Source: CALGLS01 sp965222105 (lineage in GTDB: Bacteria > Bacteroidota > Bacteroidia > Chitinophagales > Saprospiraceae). Taken from it: a stretch of DNA of 64,000 nucleotides. The notes beneath the pieces are model-generated. The model searched no databases. It had not been told where the DNA came from and saw only the letters and a list, made by a program, of their open reading frames with translations. The position numbers and the translations under genes were made by a program. Shown one piece after another: positions 35,401 to 44,055 of the stretch (position 1 is its first letter; each line of letters opens with the position of its first letter). Location of the stretch: contig CBDCTQ010000033.1 in assembly GCA_965222105.1 (NCBI GenBank), forward strand, positions 62,001 to 126,000, given 5' to 3'.

Positions 35401-37213
35401 AAAGAATTCTGGTGAGATGACGACAGATCATTTTGACACAAATATTCCAATCGAGTGGGTGCCATACCGTATCTTAGAAACGCCTATGTTTAATTTTGAA
35501 GACAAAGACAGTATTTTTCTTTCTTTTGATCTCATGTGTACCGGCCATAATTCTATTTCTTATGACGGGGGAAATTTTGACTATTCAACCGATGGGGGAA
35601 ATACCTGGACCCTTCTTGTTGATGATCAAGGATTAATATCTCACAATTGGTACAATTATTTTATTCTAAATGTACTTGGTGAGCGAGGATGGCATGGAGA
35701 GTTTCCTGCCCCAGGATTAAATTATTTAGATTCGACCTCTTATGATTTATCGTTTTTAAAAGGAGAGGAAAACGTAGTTTTTCGCTTTAAATATAAATCA
35801 AACACCGATTCCTGGGCAGGTAGCTCGGCTCGGGGCATGCGAATTGATGATTTTAAAATTGTAGCACACACAGTTGATTACATCGCCCTGGATTCACTTG
35901 TTGCCATATCTACAAGCTTATCGTCACCTTCTTTTGAGCTTTCTTATAACATTGCAAATGCAGGAGAATCAGCAGGACGGATGTCAAGCACACAGTTTTA
36001 TTGGTCAGTAGATAGTATATTTGATGCTTTAGACCAGCTATTACAGGTAAATTCAGCAAACCCAGTTGCATCTGGCAACCAATTGTCTTTTAATGTGGAA
36101 ATCACCTACCCTACGCCTATTACTCAGGGAACCTATTATCTTTTCTATCAGTTAGATGCAGGTGCTAATTTACTGGAAACAAATGAATCTAATAATATTG
36201 GGTCATTTAGAATTCAGTTTGCACAGGCACCAAACTATACCATTGGTGGCGGCTCTGATTCTTTAAATGTAAGTATGACTTTGAATTCATTTGTTTTTGA
36301 TTATAGGATTGCAAATATTGGAGATGCTGATGGGGATAATTCAAATACTGGTTTTTATTGGTCCGAAGATGAGGTGTTTGATTCTTCCGACCCATTGGCC
36401 TTATCAATAGCGGAGAATCCGATTTTAGTTAGCGATACTTTATTCGGGACCGCAAACATTGCCTATCCGGTTAACATTAACCAAAACGTGTACTACTTGT
36501 TTTACACATGCGATTCTGCGGATGACATTTCTGAGTATTCCAATGACGACAACACCGCTAAAGTGAAGGTTCGGTTTTTGTCTCCAGAGTATTCCATTTC
36601 TAGTCCTGTGGATTCTATTATTCTAGTAAGTTCTGTTCCTTCTTTTGATTTTACTTATAAAATAAATAACTCAGGAACGGAGAATGGTATTCCCTCTAAT
36701 ACTGCTTTTTATTGGTCTACTGATGATGTTTTTGATTCAATGGATCAAAGCGTCCAACTAATCGTTGAACCAATAATTGCGCTAGAAGATTCCTTAATAG
36801 GCATCACGACGATTACTTATCCGACACCGGTTTTCCAAGAAAATTATTATTTGTTCTTTGAAACGGATGCGGACAATGAAATTTTTGAATTTTCTGAAAA
36901 TGATAATAGAGGACACACAAAAGTAGTCTTTGATAACAGCAATGCTATTGCAGGTGATCTCGCTTCTGTCTTGACGATGTATGTCAGCGACCATACCGTT
37001 TATTTAAATTGTACAAATTCGGCCCATACTGGAGAATATAAACTGTCTTTATATTCTAATGCAGGAAGTCTGATTTTTAGCCGAATCATCGAATTGACAA
37101 ATGGTTTGAATATACAGGTTTTACCGGACGAAATCCCTACTGGGGTATATGTACTAAGCCTGGAGAAGGGCAAAAGTCTTCTCACCCAGAAAATAGTATT
37201 AAAGTCTGAATAA
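32426..37213 (+). CDS. Giant secreted CARDB-repeat protein with T9SS domain
   Basis: The 1,595-residue protein has a signal peptide (INLLFLVLNIICGNHLAFAQ) and a C-terminal T9SS-type domain (LYSNAGSLIFSRIIE...TQKIVLKSE). At least six CARDB-like Ig repeats can be read, each with a FYWS-DDIFD-like strand, a YYLFYQLD strand and E-NE-NN-G (for example NTAFYWSLDSIFDSGD, STQFYWSVDSIFDALD, NTGFYWSEDEVFDSSD). Between them lie jelly-roll modules marked by GGNIDYSLDNGQTW and GGNFDYSTDGGNTW. No catalytic motif is seen; adhesion or matrix binding is likely. The gene is AT-rich compared with the flanks. Confidence 0.82.
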   Translation: MKNINLLFLVLNIICGNHLAFAQISVPYTNCFDAPEDSLGWSHYALNGNDDWELGVPDGFNLDEPLSEPNVWATNLDGELSAESIMVLESPGFDLSDTNTVFRLGFAHQYNTYHYNGGNIDYSLDNGQTWMLLNGTDQEKNQWYTNNSCNALGGEPAWSGNYSSLFKFSYHSLGFLGGESNVKFRFKFGSSNNPREGWALDCFSIVENSPNVYGVQVSPVHATKTCDDITLETTLIYSAVLTPSFFNTVHYYWSVDDIFDPSDVFIDTKSGLVFGSGGWDLAIELPPNLYADTYYVFFQMDANNVLEESDETDNLGTAIVIIDSIYSTPYIEHFDNGNHLWKSKAHKNWNRTPGNVQKFEGTHSGSMVWSIIDPVDHYENYIESPYIDVSGSEPIVVSFWYRSTHDLGLLGPDKPIKYRVDCNDIYTHDAFSLPRARDNEWDFCVFFLPEHADTSDHIRLQIYNGYTSGCCYYGYNMVVDDVYAGPAKPDLSIERDKENYFVSNTSNTATLNYFLNNSGLKESPVSNTAFYWSLDSIFDSGDVLLGTKEELAMTDTQRVWTNFVYTKPTLNVGRYYIFYQLDVDNAVDEMREYNNEGYFVLYQQAPFAVPYFNDFETQIDGWRHNASLGKDEWMWSEPNGEVLNEAFSGEKGWITADTGQIARLSRMHLYSPVFDLSSSTNPVLEFDMKLDRVGYTNFAAYVNMSYSIDGGATWTVLDTASQSFNLWLFHMEYRDWDAQDELKRTGSSDLFYKDYEYFFPGYKYYNGRDIDRNTRFILDISFLVGLPDVQFRYNMSTEKMESNFGTVQEFPNEGAFIDNFSIKEAWVDLRVNDKKSLMISPLAEEIKFFMQIKNQGNYISNPGNTNFYLSSDTLLDASDFLLGSEGIPGIRPDLKQYVNLQYEGPTNLLDFAYLIYELDSNNTTTESNETNNIGYWPLGLGGVTNYPYLENFNDTIVDGWNYYVLHYSTGDYIKNSFRFRNMRVAGENDYELKNSGEMTTDHFDTNIPIEWVPYRILETPMFNFEDKDSIFLSFDLMCTGHNSISYDGGNFDYSTDGGNTWTLLVDDQGLISHNWYNYFILNVLGERGWHGEFPAPGLNYLDSTSYDLSFLKGEENVVFRFKYKSNTDSWAGSSARGMRIDDFKIVAHTVDYIALDSLVAISTSLSSPSFELSYNIANAGESAGRMSSTQFYWSVDSIFDALDQLLQVNSANPVASGNQLSFNVEITYPTPITQGTYYLFYQLDAGANLLETNESNNIGSFRIQFAQAPNYTIGGGSDSLNVSMTLNSFVFDYRIANIGDADGDNSNTGFYWSEDEVFDSSDPLALSIAENPILVSDTLFGTANIAYPVNINQNVYYLFYTCDSADDISEYSNDDNTAKVKVRFLSPEYSISSPVDSIILVSSVPSFDFTYKINNSGTENGIPSNTAFYWSTDDVFDSMDQSVQLIVEPIIALEDSLIGITTITYPTPVFQENYYLFFETDADNEIFEFSENDNRGHTKVVFDNSNAIAGDLASVLTMYVSDHTVYLNCTNSAHTGEYKLSLYSNAGSLIFSRIIELTNGLNIQVLPDEIPTGVYVLSLEKGKSLLTQKIVLKSE

Positions 37214-37617
37214 TTCGAGACTTGTCAATCCCAATTAAAAGTCAAAAAGATAAGATTATCAGCAAAGATACTACCTTCATTTATTTTAGGGAATTGGAAA
37301 ATAATAATCTACGCATCTGATGGCTTCCCTGTCTTTGCCGACAGGCAGGTTTTTCCTCCATGTTTCGTTGAATCCTGATCGCTATCGGGATTAGGCAGGA
37401 AAGATAACCCATCTTCAATAATAACTCAGCCATTTTCTCTTTGCCCGCTGTGCTTCTGGTACTGGTGAAGTTTGCTTTGAGGGGGAGTTGACGGAGAATG
37501 GGTGTATACTTCTTTTCTCATCCGTATTTTGGATAAGTATTTCAGTAAAATGGATAAGTTGTGATATAAAGCTAGCCTTATCTTTGTGCCATTCTAATTA
37601 TCAAAAAAAACGCAATT
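37214..37617. other. Gene-free gap with palindrome and promoter
   Basis: The gap holds the palindrome ATCCTGATCGCTATCGGGAT near 37372, a common Bacteroidota intergenic type. A segment of about 42 bp near 37390-37430 (AGGCAGGAAAGATAACCCAT) resembles 40547-40590 (AGGCAGGAAAAACAAACCAT). The promoter of the hydrolase gene lies at its right end. No coding frame is convincing. Confidence 0.5.
37529..37586 (+). promoter_or_regulatory. Promoter with direct repeats upstream of the hydrolase gene
   Basis: TATCTTTG (37579-37586) matches the -7 consensus, and a TTG (37559-37561) lies 17 bp upstream as a -33 element. TGGATAAGT occurs twice, about 21 bp (two helical turns) apart, just upstream of and overlapping the -33 site. 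That placement suits a regulator binding one face of the DNA. Confidence 0.55.
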
Positions 37618-38331
37618 ATGTTCGGAAAACAGATTTCAAACCTAATGATCAAACCGGGTAAATCGCCTGTATTCGAAACACCAGACAAATATGGCTTGGC
37701 TTATGAAGAGGTGACTTTCAAAGCCAGCGACGGTGTTACCCTGTCGGGTTGGTTAGTCAAAGGGGGAACAGATAAAGTCATCATCCAATCTCACTTTGGT
37801 GTGCAATGCTCTCGTTGTGGTTTTACTCTAGAAGGTAAAGGGATGATGAAAAACGTCCTTTGGACCAGTGATTTTCATTTCCTTGACCAAGCTAAATATT
37901 TGGTGGAAGCGGGTTATTCTGTATTGATGTATGACATGAGAGATCACGGCAATAGCGAACAAAATGGCTATGTCTCCTGGGGACTGGAAGAACGCAAGGA
38001 TGTAGTGGCTGCCATCAAGTTTGTTGCAGATCACAAAGAATATCAATATGCCGACATAGGCCTATTATCCATTTGTATGGGACAGGGGGCAAGTACCTTT
38101 GCCTTTGGCATGGAAGATATGAAACAGTTTAAGAATCTTAAAACCATGATTTCGGTGCAACCCTTGACTTATGATTATTTTGTAAAAGCAATGGGTTTGC
38201 CACAGTTCTTAGTTAATTCGGGCAACAAGTACAACAAAGAAAAAAGAAATACAGACTTAACGGGCGATTCTTTTCTGCCTTATGCTAAGGATATTCACTC
38301 AGGTATGGTTGGCCCATCCGGAGCGGTATGA
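37618..38331 (+). CDS. Alpha/beta hydrolase, C-terminally truncated
   Basis: The protein begins like a dienelactone-hydrolase-type alpha/beta hydrolase: TFKASDGVTLSGWLVKG, VLMYDMRDHGNSEQNGYVSW, and the nucleophile elbow GLLSICMGQGAS, where Cys is the probable nucleophile. After 237 residues the frame stops right after SFLPYAKDI, where family members continue for 60-80 residues with the catalytic Asp and His. Without these the product is probably inactive, so this may be a pseudogene. The promoter upstream looks intact. Confidence 0.7.
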   Translation: MFGKQISNLMIKPGKSPVFETPDKYGLAYEEVTFKASDGVTLSGWLVKGGTDKVIIQSHFGVQCSRCGFTLEGKGMMKNVLWTSDFHFLDQAKYLVEAGYSVLMYDMRDHGNSEQNGYVSWGLEERKDVVAAIKFVADHKEYQYADIGLLSICMGQGASTFAFGMEDMKQFKNLKTMISVQPLTYDYFVKAMGLPQFLVNSGNKYNKEKRNTDLTGDSFLPYAKDIHSGMVGPSGAV

Positions 38332-38437
38332 AAAAGAAATTGTCGGAGCTATTTCGAAGGTTCCCAAATACGATTCCTTTAGTCTGACAGAATCCCGGGA
38401 AATGATAGAAAACGATTGTGAAAATATAACTGATTAA
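38306..38437 (+). pseudogene. Out-of-frame gene tail after the truncated hydrolase
   Basis: In the +1 frame relative to the hydrolase, 43 codons read WLAHPERYEKEIVGAISKVP and then KYDSFSLTESREMIENDC before a TAA. It does not look like the missing hydrolase C-terminus. It may be the end of another gene joined here by a deletion. No family was recognised. Confidence 0.35.
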
Positions 38438-38438
38438 T

Positions 38439-39887
38439 CTAAATTCTAATCTTTCCAAGATACAAATTACCTTTTTTTTCAGCACCGATGATATAATAAT
38501 CTTCTAAATTTAAATGTCCAAAACTTACCCTCGGACAAATCTTTTTCTTAAATTTATTAGCATCATTTAATTTACTTACAGTTCTTAACACATTGCCGTT
38601 TTGCTTATCAATTTTAAACAAAATTTGACCGTCAATCAAACAAATATTATCTTTTTCATCGTATGTTATAAAGTTCTTTATATCTAGGTCAAATGTTAAC
38701 TTTTCACCAACCCAATTTACTTCATTCAATTGGGTATTTATTGAAATCGGCATATAATACAAATTTCTATCTCCAGACGAGAGGCCTGTTTCATAATTTT
38801 GGTAGAACTTACTACCTAACATTAAAATCACATTATTTTCATCTATCCTTAACATTTTCTGGGTGTAACGATAAAGAAATGGATGATAACTTAATATTGG
38901 ACTATGCATAGTTGCATCTACAACCACAGCATCTTGTGAAATAAATTCACCTTCTGTCTTTTTATATAAAATAAATCGAATCTTACCTGCTCCAATGTAG
39001 ACTGAGCCAACTAAACATTCATCATGATTGTTTATTGCCAGCACTCCTCTTATCGGACTTTGGTCCAATTGTGGAAGAAAATATGATTCCTGTTTACCTG
39101 ATTCAATATCAAGCTCAATAACACTTAATGCCCCATTTAATATCAACCCTTTTTTAGATATCTTTTCATATCTTTCCAATATATATAGCTTACCTTTTCT
39201 AGATATAGCGGACTGCACAAGTCTCTTTCTTCCCAAATCCAATTCATCAGTTTTATTAAAATCGTATTCAGTATGGAATAACAACTCACCTGTTTTTGAC
39301 AAAATAATTATTTGTCCATCAGTCTGTTGTTCTCTATTATATCCTCTGGATTTTAACGTTCCATCGTGGCACATTACTACTCCCAAATTCCCAGTCTCAC
39401 TAGCAACATTACTTTTTTTAAATATTAGTTTATTTCTTCTCCAGTATGTAACTGATTGATCGCAATTACCATTTCCCAAAAATTTCCATTTTTGATTCTT
39501 TTTAAAATCATTTAGGGTAGATGAAGAATAGTAATAGCTAACTAACTTCTTATCTCGATCAAAGCTAGAAACAAAAGAATGCAATCGATCTCCATGAATT
39601 AGATATTTTATTTTCCAATTATTAAAATCCACTTCTTGTTCAATTAGTTCAAGTGAATTATTATTGGAGTTATACTTTGCTATTTTTAATGTTTCCTTAT
39701 GTCCATGAAACCCTTTATATCCTTGATTTACCTGATAGTAAAATGTATTTTCATGACTCCCAATATAGGTTACATCATGCATTGATAATTCTATTTTCTT
39801 CTCCCATGATATCTCCGGGAATTCTTGTCCAAATAAGGACGAAATCTGAAAAATTGCTATTGAAAGCAGCAGTAAATTAATTTTCAT
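38439..39887 (-). CDS. Secreted protein of unknown function, propeller-like
   Basis: The 482-residue protein has a signal peptide (MKINLLLLSIAIFQISSLFGQ) and many short beta-type segments (for example GKLYILERYEKISKKGLILN), compatible with a beta-propeller. No T9SS sorting domain is present at its end (GNLYLGKIRI). The gene is very AT-rich. It is convergent with the truncated hydrolase and lies in the repeat-bracketed block. No family was recognised. Confidence 0.6.
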   Translation of the reverse strand: MKINLLLLSIAIFQISSLFGQEFPEISWEKKIELSMHDVTYIGSHENTFYYQVNQGYKGFHGHKETLKIAKYNSNNNSLELIEQEVDFNNWKIKYLIHGDRLHSFVSSFDRDKKLVSYYYSSSTLNDFKKNQKWKFLGNGNCDQSVTYWRRNKLIFKKSNVASETGNLGVVMCHDGTLKSRGYNREQQTDGQIIILSKTGELLFHTEYDFNKTDELDLGRKRLVQSAISRKGKLYILERYEKISKKGLILNGALSVIELDIESGKQESYFLPQLDQSPIRGVLAINNHDECLVGSVYIGAGKIRFILYKKTEGEFISQDAVVVDATMHSPILSYHPFLYRYTQKMLRIDENNVILMLGSKFYQNYETGLSSGDRNLYYMPISINTQLNEVNWVGEKLTFDLDIKNFITYDEKDNICLIDGQILFKIDKQNGNVLRTVSKLNDANKFKKKICPRVSFGHLNLEDYYIIGAEKKGNLYLGKIRI

Positions 39888-39986
39888 AATATGAATTTTA
39901 TTTAATATAAGTAGTAATTTTAACGCTTCCTGTTGAAAATAGGCCTCCTTTAACTTTTTTATTCGTTGTGTTCTCGCCTTCTTTGT

Positions 39987-40397
39987 TCAATATTGTTCTC
40001 TCCAAATTAGTCCTTTGGAAGCTAATTCTTTTTCTTTTCCCTTCGTAATAAATGCAACTCCAAAATCTGCAACACCTCCGTTTACATCACAAAGTTGTTT
40101 TTCTCCTTCGTATCCACTTTCTTTTAAAACCTTATTGAGTCCAGCGATAAGTCCATTACTATCCACGTAATCAGATACAATTTCAACTGAAAAATTAGCT
40201 GGATTCCCATTGACTATTAAATTAAATTCAAACCTTCCATTATTGTTCGACCAAGAAAATTTATCCAGCTTCAATATTCCATTTGTGATGTTAAATGATT
40301 TTTCGATAGTTTTTTCATAACTACTTCCGTCTGCTATGCAATCAGGCAGACCAATGAAGTGTTCGTCATTTGAAATTAGGTCATTAAAGGCATTCAT
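39987..40397 (-). CDS. Hypothetical cytosolic protein
   Basis: The 136-residue protein has no signal or membrane segment. It has a beta-rich middle (KLDKFSWSNNNGRFEFNLIV) and a C-terminal alpha/beta part with GLNKVLKESGYEGEKQL. Composition and size resemble those of many small single-domain Bacteroidota proteins, including immunity-type proteins, but no family was recognised. It is 99 bp upstream of the secreted protein gene on the same strand. Confidence 0.5.
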   Translation of the reverse strand: MNAFNDLISNDEHFIGLPDCIADGSSYEKTIEKSFNITNGILKLDKFSWSNNNGRFEFNLIVNGNPANFSVEIVSDYVDSNGLIAGLNKVLKESGYEGEKQLCDVNGGVADFGVAFITKGKEKELASKGLIWREQY

Positions 40398-40785
40398 TTT
40401 CGATATTTTGTTATTTTTTGTGGTGGAGCACTAAGCATTTAGCGCGCTACGCTCGTGAATCTTCGATTTCAGTTGAACACTTACGCCTTCAGTACGCAGG
40501 TTTGCTATCGATCCAGAGATTTTCTATCTAAAGATATTTCCGGATCAGGCAGGAAAAACAAACCATCTTCGGTAAAATTCAGTTGTCATTCCCATGTCGA
40601 ACCCACGACGAGCATGTTTGAGCAGGAAAGGTAACGATTTTTTGTCAAACCCAGCCTGCACGGATTATCAAACAGAACCTGTCCTTGCTGCGAAAAAGGA
40701 CAACTGCATACGATAGATGTTTGGTTGGCGAATAAGAGTCCGCCTGCTTATCTGAAACCCAGCGAGAGATAGCGTTGCTCACTTA
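40398..40785. other. Gene-free gap before the right-hand repeat copy
   Basis: No gene is supported here. The gap carries the second copy of the AGGCAGGAAA-type segment (near 40547-40590) and then switches abruptly at 40786 into the duplicated MBL sequence. The junction has no target-site duplication or inverted repeat that I could recognise. Confidence 0.5.
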
Positions 40786-41344
40786 CCCCGGGCTCACCTG
40801 GCCGACAATCACCTTTGCGGAAAAAATGAGTATCGACCTGGGCAACAGAAGGGTGGAGGTACTCCACCCCGGAGAAGGACATACTAGGGGCGATGCCGTG
40901 GTGTGGCTTCCCGACGAGGAGATATTGTTTGCCGGCGACCTGGTAGAGTACGGCGCCACGCCCTACTGCGGCGATGCGCAATTGAAAAAGTGGCCGACAA
41001 CACTGCAAATACTGAGCGATATGCAGCCAAAATCATTGGTGCCGGGTAGGGGAGAGGCGTTGCAGGACGAGGTGGCCTGCCAGCGGGCGATACTGGGTAC
41101 GCGACGATACGTAAATATGTTGTTGGATGAAGCAGTGGTGAGCGTGGCCCGGGGCGAATCGTTGGGGGAGTGCTACCGGAGGGTGATGGAGAAGATGCGA
41201 CCACTATTCGGTCATTGGGTGATCTTTGACCACTGTATGTGCTTCAATGTGACGCGGGCATATGAGGAGGCGTCGGGGATGACGCATCCGCAAATATGGA
41301 CGAAGGAGCGGGACCTGGAGATGTGGGAGCGGCTTGAGGGTTAG
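40786..41344 (+). pseudogene. 5'-truncated duplicate of the MBL-fold hydrolase; right direct repeat
   Basis: This is the last 185 or so codons of the gene at 30156, apparently without a base change. The first 131 residues, with the H-Y-H metal ligands, are missing, and 11 bp of unrelated in-frame sequence precede it. It cannot form the metal site. The lack of any difference means the duplication is very recent, kept identical by recombination, or an assembly effect. Confidence 0.85.
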
Positions 41345-41371
41345 GTGTTAAGTTCAAGGCTGCTTGCCTTT

Positions 41372-42106
41372 CTAAAATTGCTTAACAAAAGGCAGGATAT
41401 ATTCTCGCGTATAAATACTATCATTCTCAACTCTGTAAGAAGTCGTTTTTTCAATTTGCAACAGGTGGTTGCCCGGCGGCAGGTGGCCTACGGGAAAATT
41501 GCAAATAATGCCGGGTTCGTTGTTGTTGTGGTGGCGGGTAAAGTAGCAGGTCAGGCTGTCGTTGATGTCGAGGTCATTTAATTTGACGTTTACCAACGAT
41601 TTTAGTGCCCGGAGGATTTTGCGGTGCTTGTTTTCTTCAAATTGCCGAATGGACTCTTCTTTTTTTAGGTTGGTTTCTTTTAGGAGTCGGCGGAGGGAAT
41701 CTTGTTTGTTTTTTAGGGAAGACCAGATGATGTCGGACTGTTTGTTGGCCCTCAAAGAATCCCTCAACTTTTTGCGTTGGCGTCGGATCTGTTTGACTTT
41801 TTGCTTGTATTTTTCGGTTAAATTTGTTTTGACGGAGTCTTGTTTAATTCCATCGTTAAACAAGATAAATTGCAATCCTGGTTTGTAAATAGGAGTGATG
41901 CCGAATTTTTCTTCGAGCAAGTCTGCATACCTTTTTTCGTAAGGAAAAAAAAGCGAAGCATAGGGCTGCTCGATGTGATAGGCAGACAGCCGTACGGCTA
42001 TCTTTTTTTTGTATTCTTTTTGCTCTGTTTCTGTCAGTGAAGCGATCTTTTGCGCGTAGAGGTCATCGTAAAAATGATCCCTCACCAGCATGCCATTTTC
42101 CAACAA
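41372..42106 (-). pseudogene. C-terminal part of a frameshifted membrane protein
   Basis: The frame encodes a soluble, highly charged domain (RDHFYDDLYAQKIASLTE, KVKQIRRQRKKLRDSLR) and ends YILPFVKQF. The in-frame sequence upstream of the first ATG still looks coding (FRDYSSPHIPAERALLENGM) back to a stop near 42141, and it overlaps the 3' end of the membrane gene. The two look like one gene split by a -1 change in a TTT run near 42137-42142. No function is known. Confidence 0.6.
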
Positions 42107-42942
42107 TGCTCTTTCAGCAGGGATGTGGGGTGATGAGTAGTCTCTAAACTAAACATATTTTGCCCAGCGGCGATAAAGAAAATATACGGTATCGAAAAAA
42201 AGAACAGGCGCCGGGTGTATTTGTTGTCGATGAAGTTGTAGAGCAAAGGCCGGTACAAAAAGCTGAAAGTGATAATACCGTAAAACCGGTAAATGGGTAG
42301 ATAGAGGCGCGCAAAAGGGTCTTCTTTGATGCGCTTTAATACCCCCAGGGTGATGAAATCGATAAAGACCAACAACCCAATGGCTGAAAAGAGCATGCTC
42401 CAAAAGGCGAATACCACTGCCGCTTTTTCTACGCTTACCCCCATCCAGACCAATACAATCATGGGGAGTGTCAAAAAAATGAGGAAAGAAATTGCAGATA
42501 GGAATAGTAAAAATAAAAGAAAAGTATACGAAAATAGGACACTGCATATTTTTTCGAGCTTTTCGATGAAATCGTCGTAGTCGCCCACCTTTCGTTTTAG
42601 AAACCGGGTAAAACGAGCGGAGTAATTGAGTTGGTCGTATTCAATTTCCGAAGAAACATAACGCAAGCCAATACAACCGATCCACAACGACCGCAATATG
42701 ACGTGTATTAAGAGGTTGAGGAAGAAAATTTTCCAACCCACCTCAAAGAGCGTATGGAGTTGTCGTTCGAAGAAGCTATCGGAGACCTGGGTGATGTACA
42801 TCCCAAAGTCTGCGAGCGCACTCCGACTGTTGTATACGCCAAAGAGGGCAAACCCGGAGATAATCAACTCCAGTTGCCAGCTTTCCTGTTGTAGTTTTTC
42901 AAGCCACGCCTTGAAAAAATTTTTTTGATCTTTAATTTCCAT
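42082..42942 (-). CDS. Integral membrane protein, N-terminal part of a frameshifted gene
   Basis: The 286-residue product has about five hydrophobic segments (for example IFFLNLLIHVILRSLWIGCI, LLFLLFLSAISFLIFLTLP). Its last 20 residues (LETTHHPTSLLKEHCWKMAC) look unnatural and follow a probable frameshift; the continuing frame is at 41372-42106. The complete protein would have about 520 residues: a membrane half and a charged cytosolic or periplasmic half. No family was recognised. Confidence 0.65.
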   Translation of the reverse strand: MEIKDQKNFFKAWLEKLQQESWQLELIISGFALFGVYNSRSALADFGMYITQVSDSFFERQLHTLFEVGWKIFFLNLLIHVILRSLWIGCIGLRYVSSEIEYDQLNYSARFTRFLKRKVGDYDDFIEKLEKICSVLFSYTFLLFLLFLSAISFLIFLTLPMIVLVWMGVSVEKAAVVFAFWSMLFSAIGLLVFIDFITLGVLKRIKEDPFARLYLPIYRFYGIITFSFLYRPLLYNFIDNKYTRRLFFFSIPYIFFIAAGQNMFSLETTHHPTSLLKEHCWKMACW

Positions 42943-43059
42943 CCACGATTTTGTTTTTCGGGCAAAGAAAGGGAAACTTTGGTTAAAGTTGAAATGGGCG
43001 TTTGTAGCAAATTGCTGTAAAGCCTGATTTTATTCTATCCCAATTATGAAATGCCTTCA

Positions 43060-43869
43060 CTATTCGAACCGCGTATTGATCATCTTTTGGTAGCTTAGAG
43101 AATTTATTGTGTCCAGAGTGTTCAATTTGAAAGGGATCATTCTTAGCTCAAAACTGTCCTTCGTATTAGTATTCAACCTTCCTGCTAATAGAACAACCGT
43201 TTCCTGTGATGATTTTAGCTTGTGCAAAATGGAATGGACCAGGTCATCGGGTGTTGATTTATCCAGGAATAAGACACACCTGTTTAACTTTCTCAAGTTT
43301 TCGTGGCGTCTTAACTTCTCTGATTCCAACCAGAGTGGAATGTCATGTAAAGTAGCGAATCGGTATCCTAGATTCAACCTATGAGAGGGGAAACAATTGG
43401 AGGAATTACTTTTTCCTGTAAATAAAAAGTTATAAGTTCTTCTTTGTCTGTCAAATTCAAATGACTTACAGTTCAAACAATTGATTACCGGCAAGTCAAT
43501 TTCCATATCGGTGGGCATGAAAAAGTCAGATTGTAGATCACAACAGGCCTGCTCGCATTTGGTGGCTACAAACTTACCTCCCAAGCCAGTTTGGACTAAA
43601 AACAATGAGTCATCTTTTAAACGATATTTTAAATTTAGCACCCCGCATTCTCCTGCCCCAGGAATAAAGCTCTGTGATTTCTCCCATCTGCTATAGTAAG
43701 GTCCGTCGATGGCATTTAAATTAAAAACTACCGAGTCTCCCCAATAAAAATCAATAGTGAAGATCGAATTTGAATTATTTAACGGCTTGCAATGCCAGTG
43801 CCCAATTAGTGCTTCATCATTGCTGCAGGATGAAAATACTAGCACCAGCAAGAGTATTTTCCAGTTCAT
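43060..43869 (-). CDS. Lipoprotein of unknown function
   Basis: The 269-residue protein starts MNWKILLLVLVFSSCSNDE, a lipoprotein signal with Cys at 15. The mature part has many cysteines (KCEQACCDL, NCLNCKSFE, SNCF) and a lipocalin-like opening (LIGHWHCKPL). No family was recognised. It stands alone between the frameshifted membrane gene and the divergent ECF sigma factor. Confidence 0.6.
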   Translation of the reverse strand: MNWKILLLVLVFSSCSNDEALIGHWHCKPLNNSNSIFTIDFYWGDSVVFNLNAIDGPYYSRWEKSQSFIPGAGECGVLNLKYRLKDDSLFLVQTGLGGKFVATKCEQACCDLQSDFFMPTDMEIDLPVINCLNCKSFEFDRQRRTYNFLFTGKSNSSNCFPSHRLNLGYRFATLHDIPLWLESEKLRRHENLRKLNRCVLFLDKSTPDDLVHSILHKLKSSQETVVLLAGRLNTNTKDSFELRMIPFKLNTLDTINSLSYQKMINTRFE

Positions 43870-44055
43870 TATTGGCTATATTTTTCATTATTAGATGCAG
43901 TTTCGTGTAAACTTGTTGTTTGCTAACGTTGTTTTATTTTTAGAGCGGAGAAAAGGATGCAATTAGTGGTACGTGAATCCCTTTGAACTTAAAACTTTAT
44001 TCTTAAACCTGAACTTTTTAAAGTAAATTCGCCCCTCATCCGTCTTCCCTTATAT

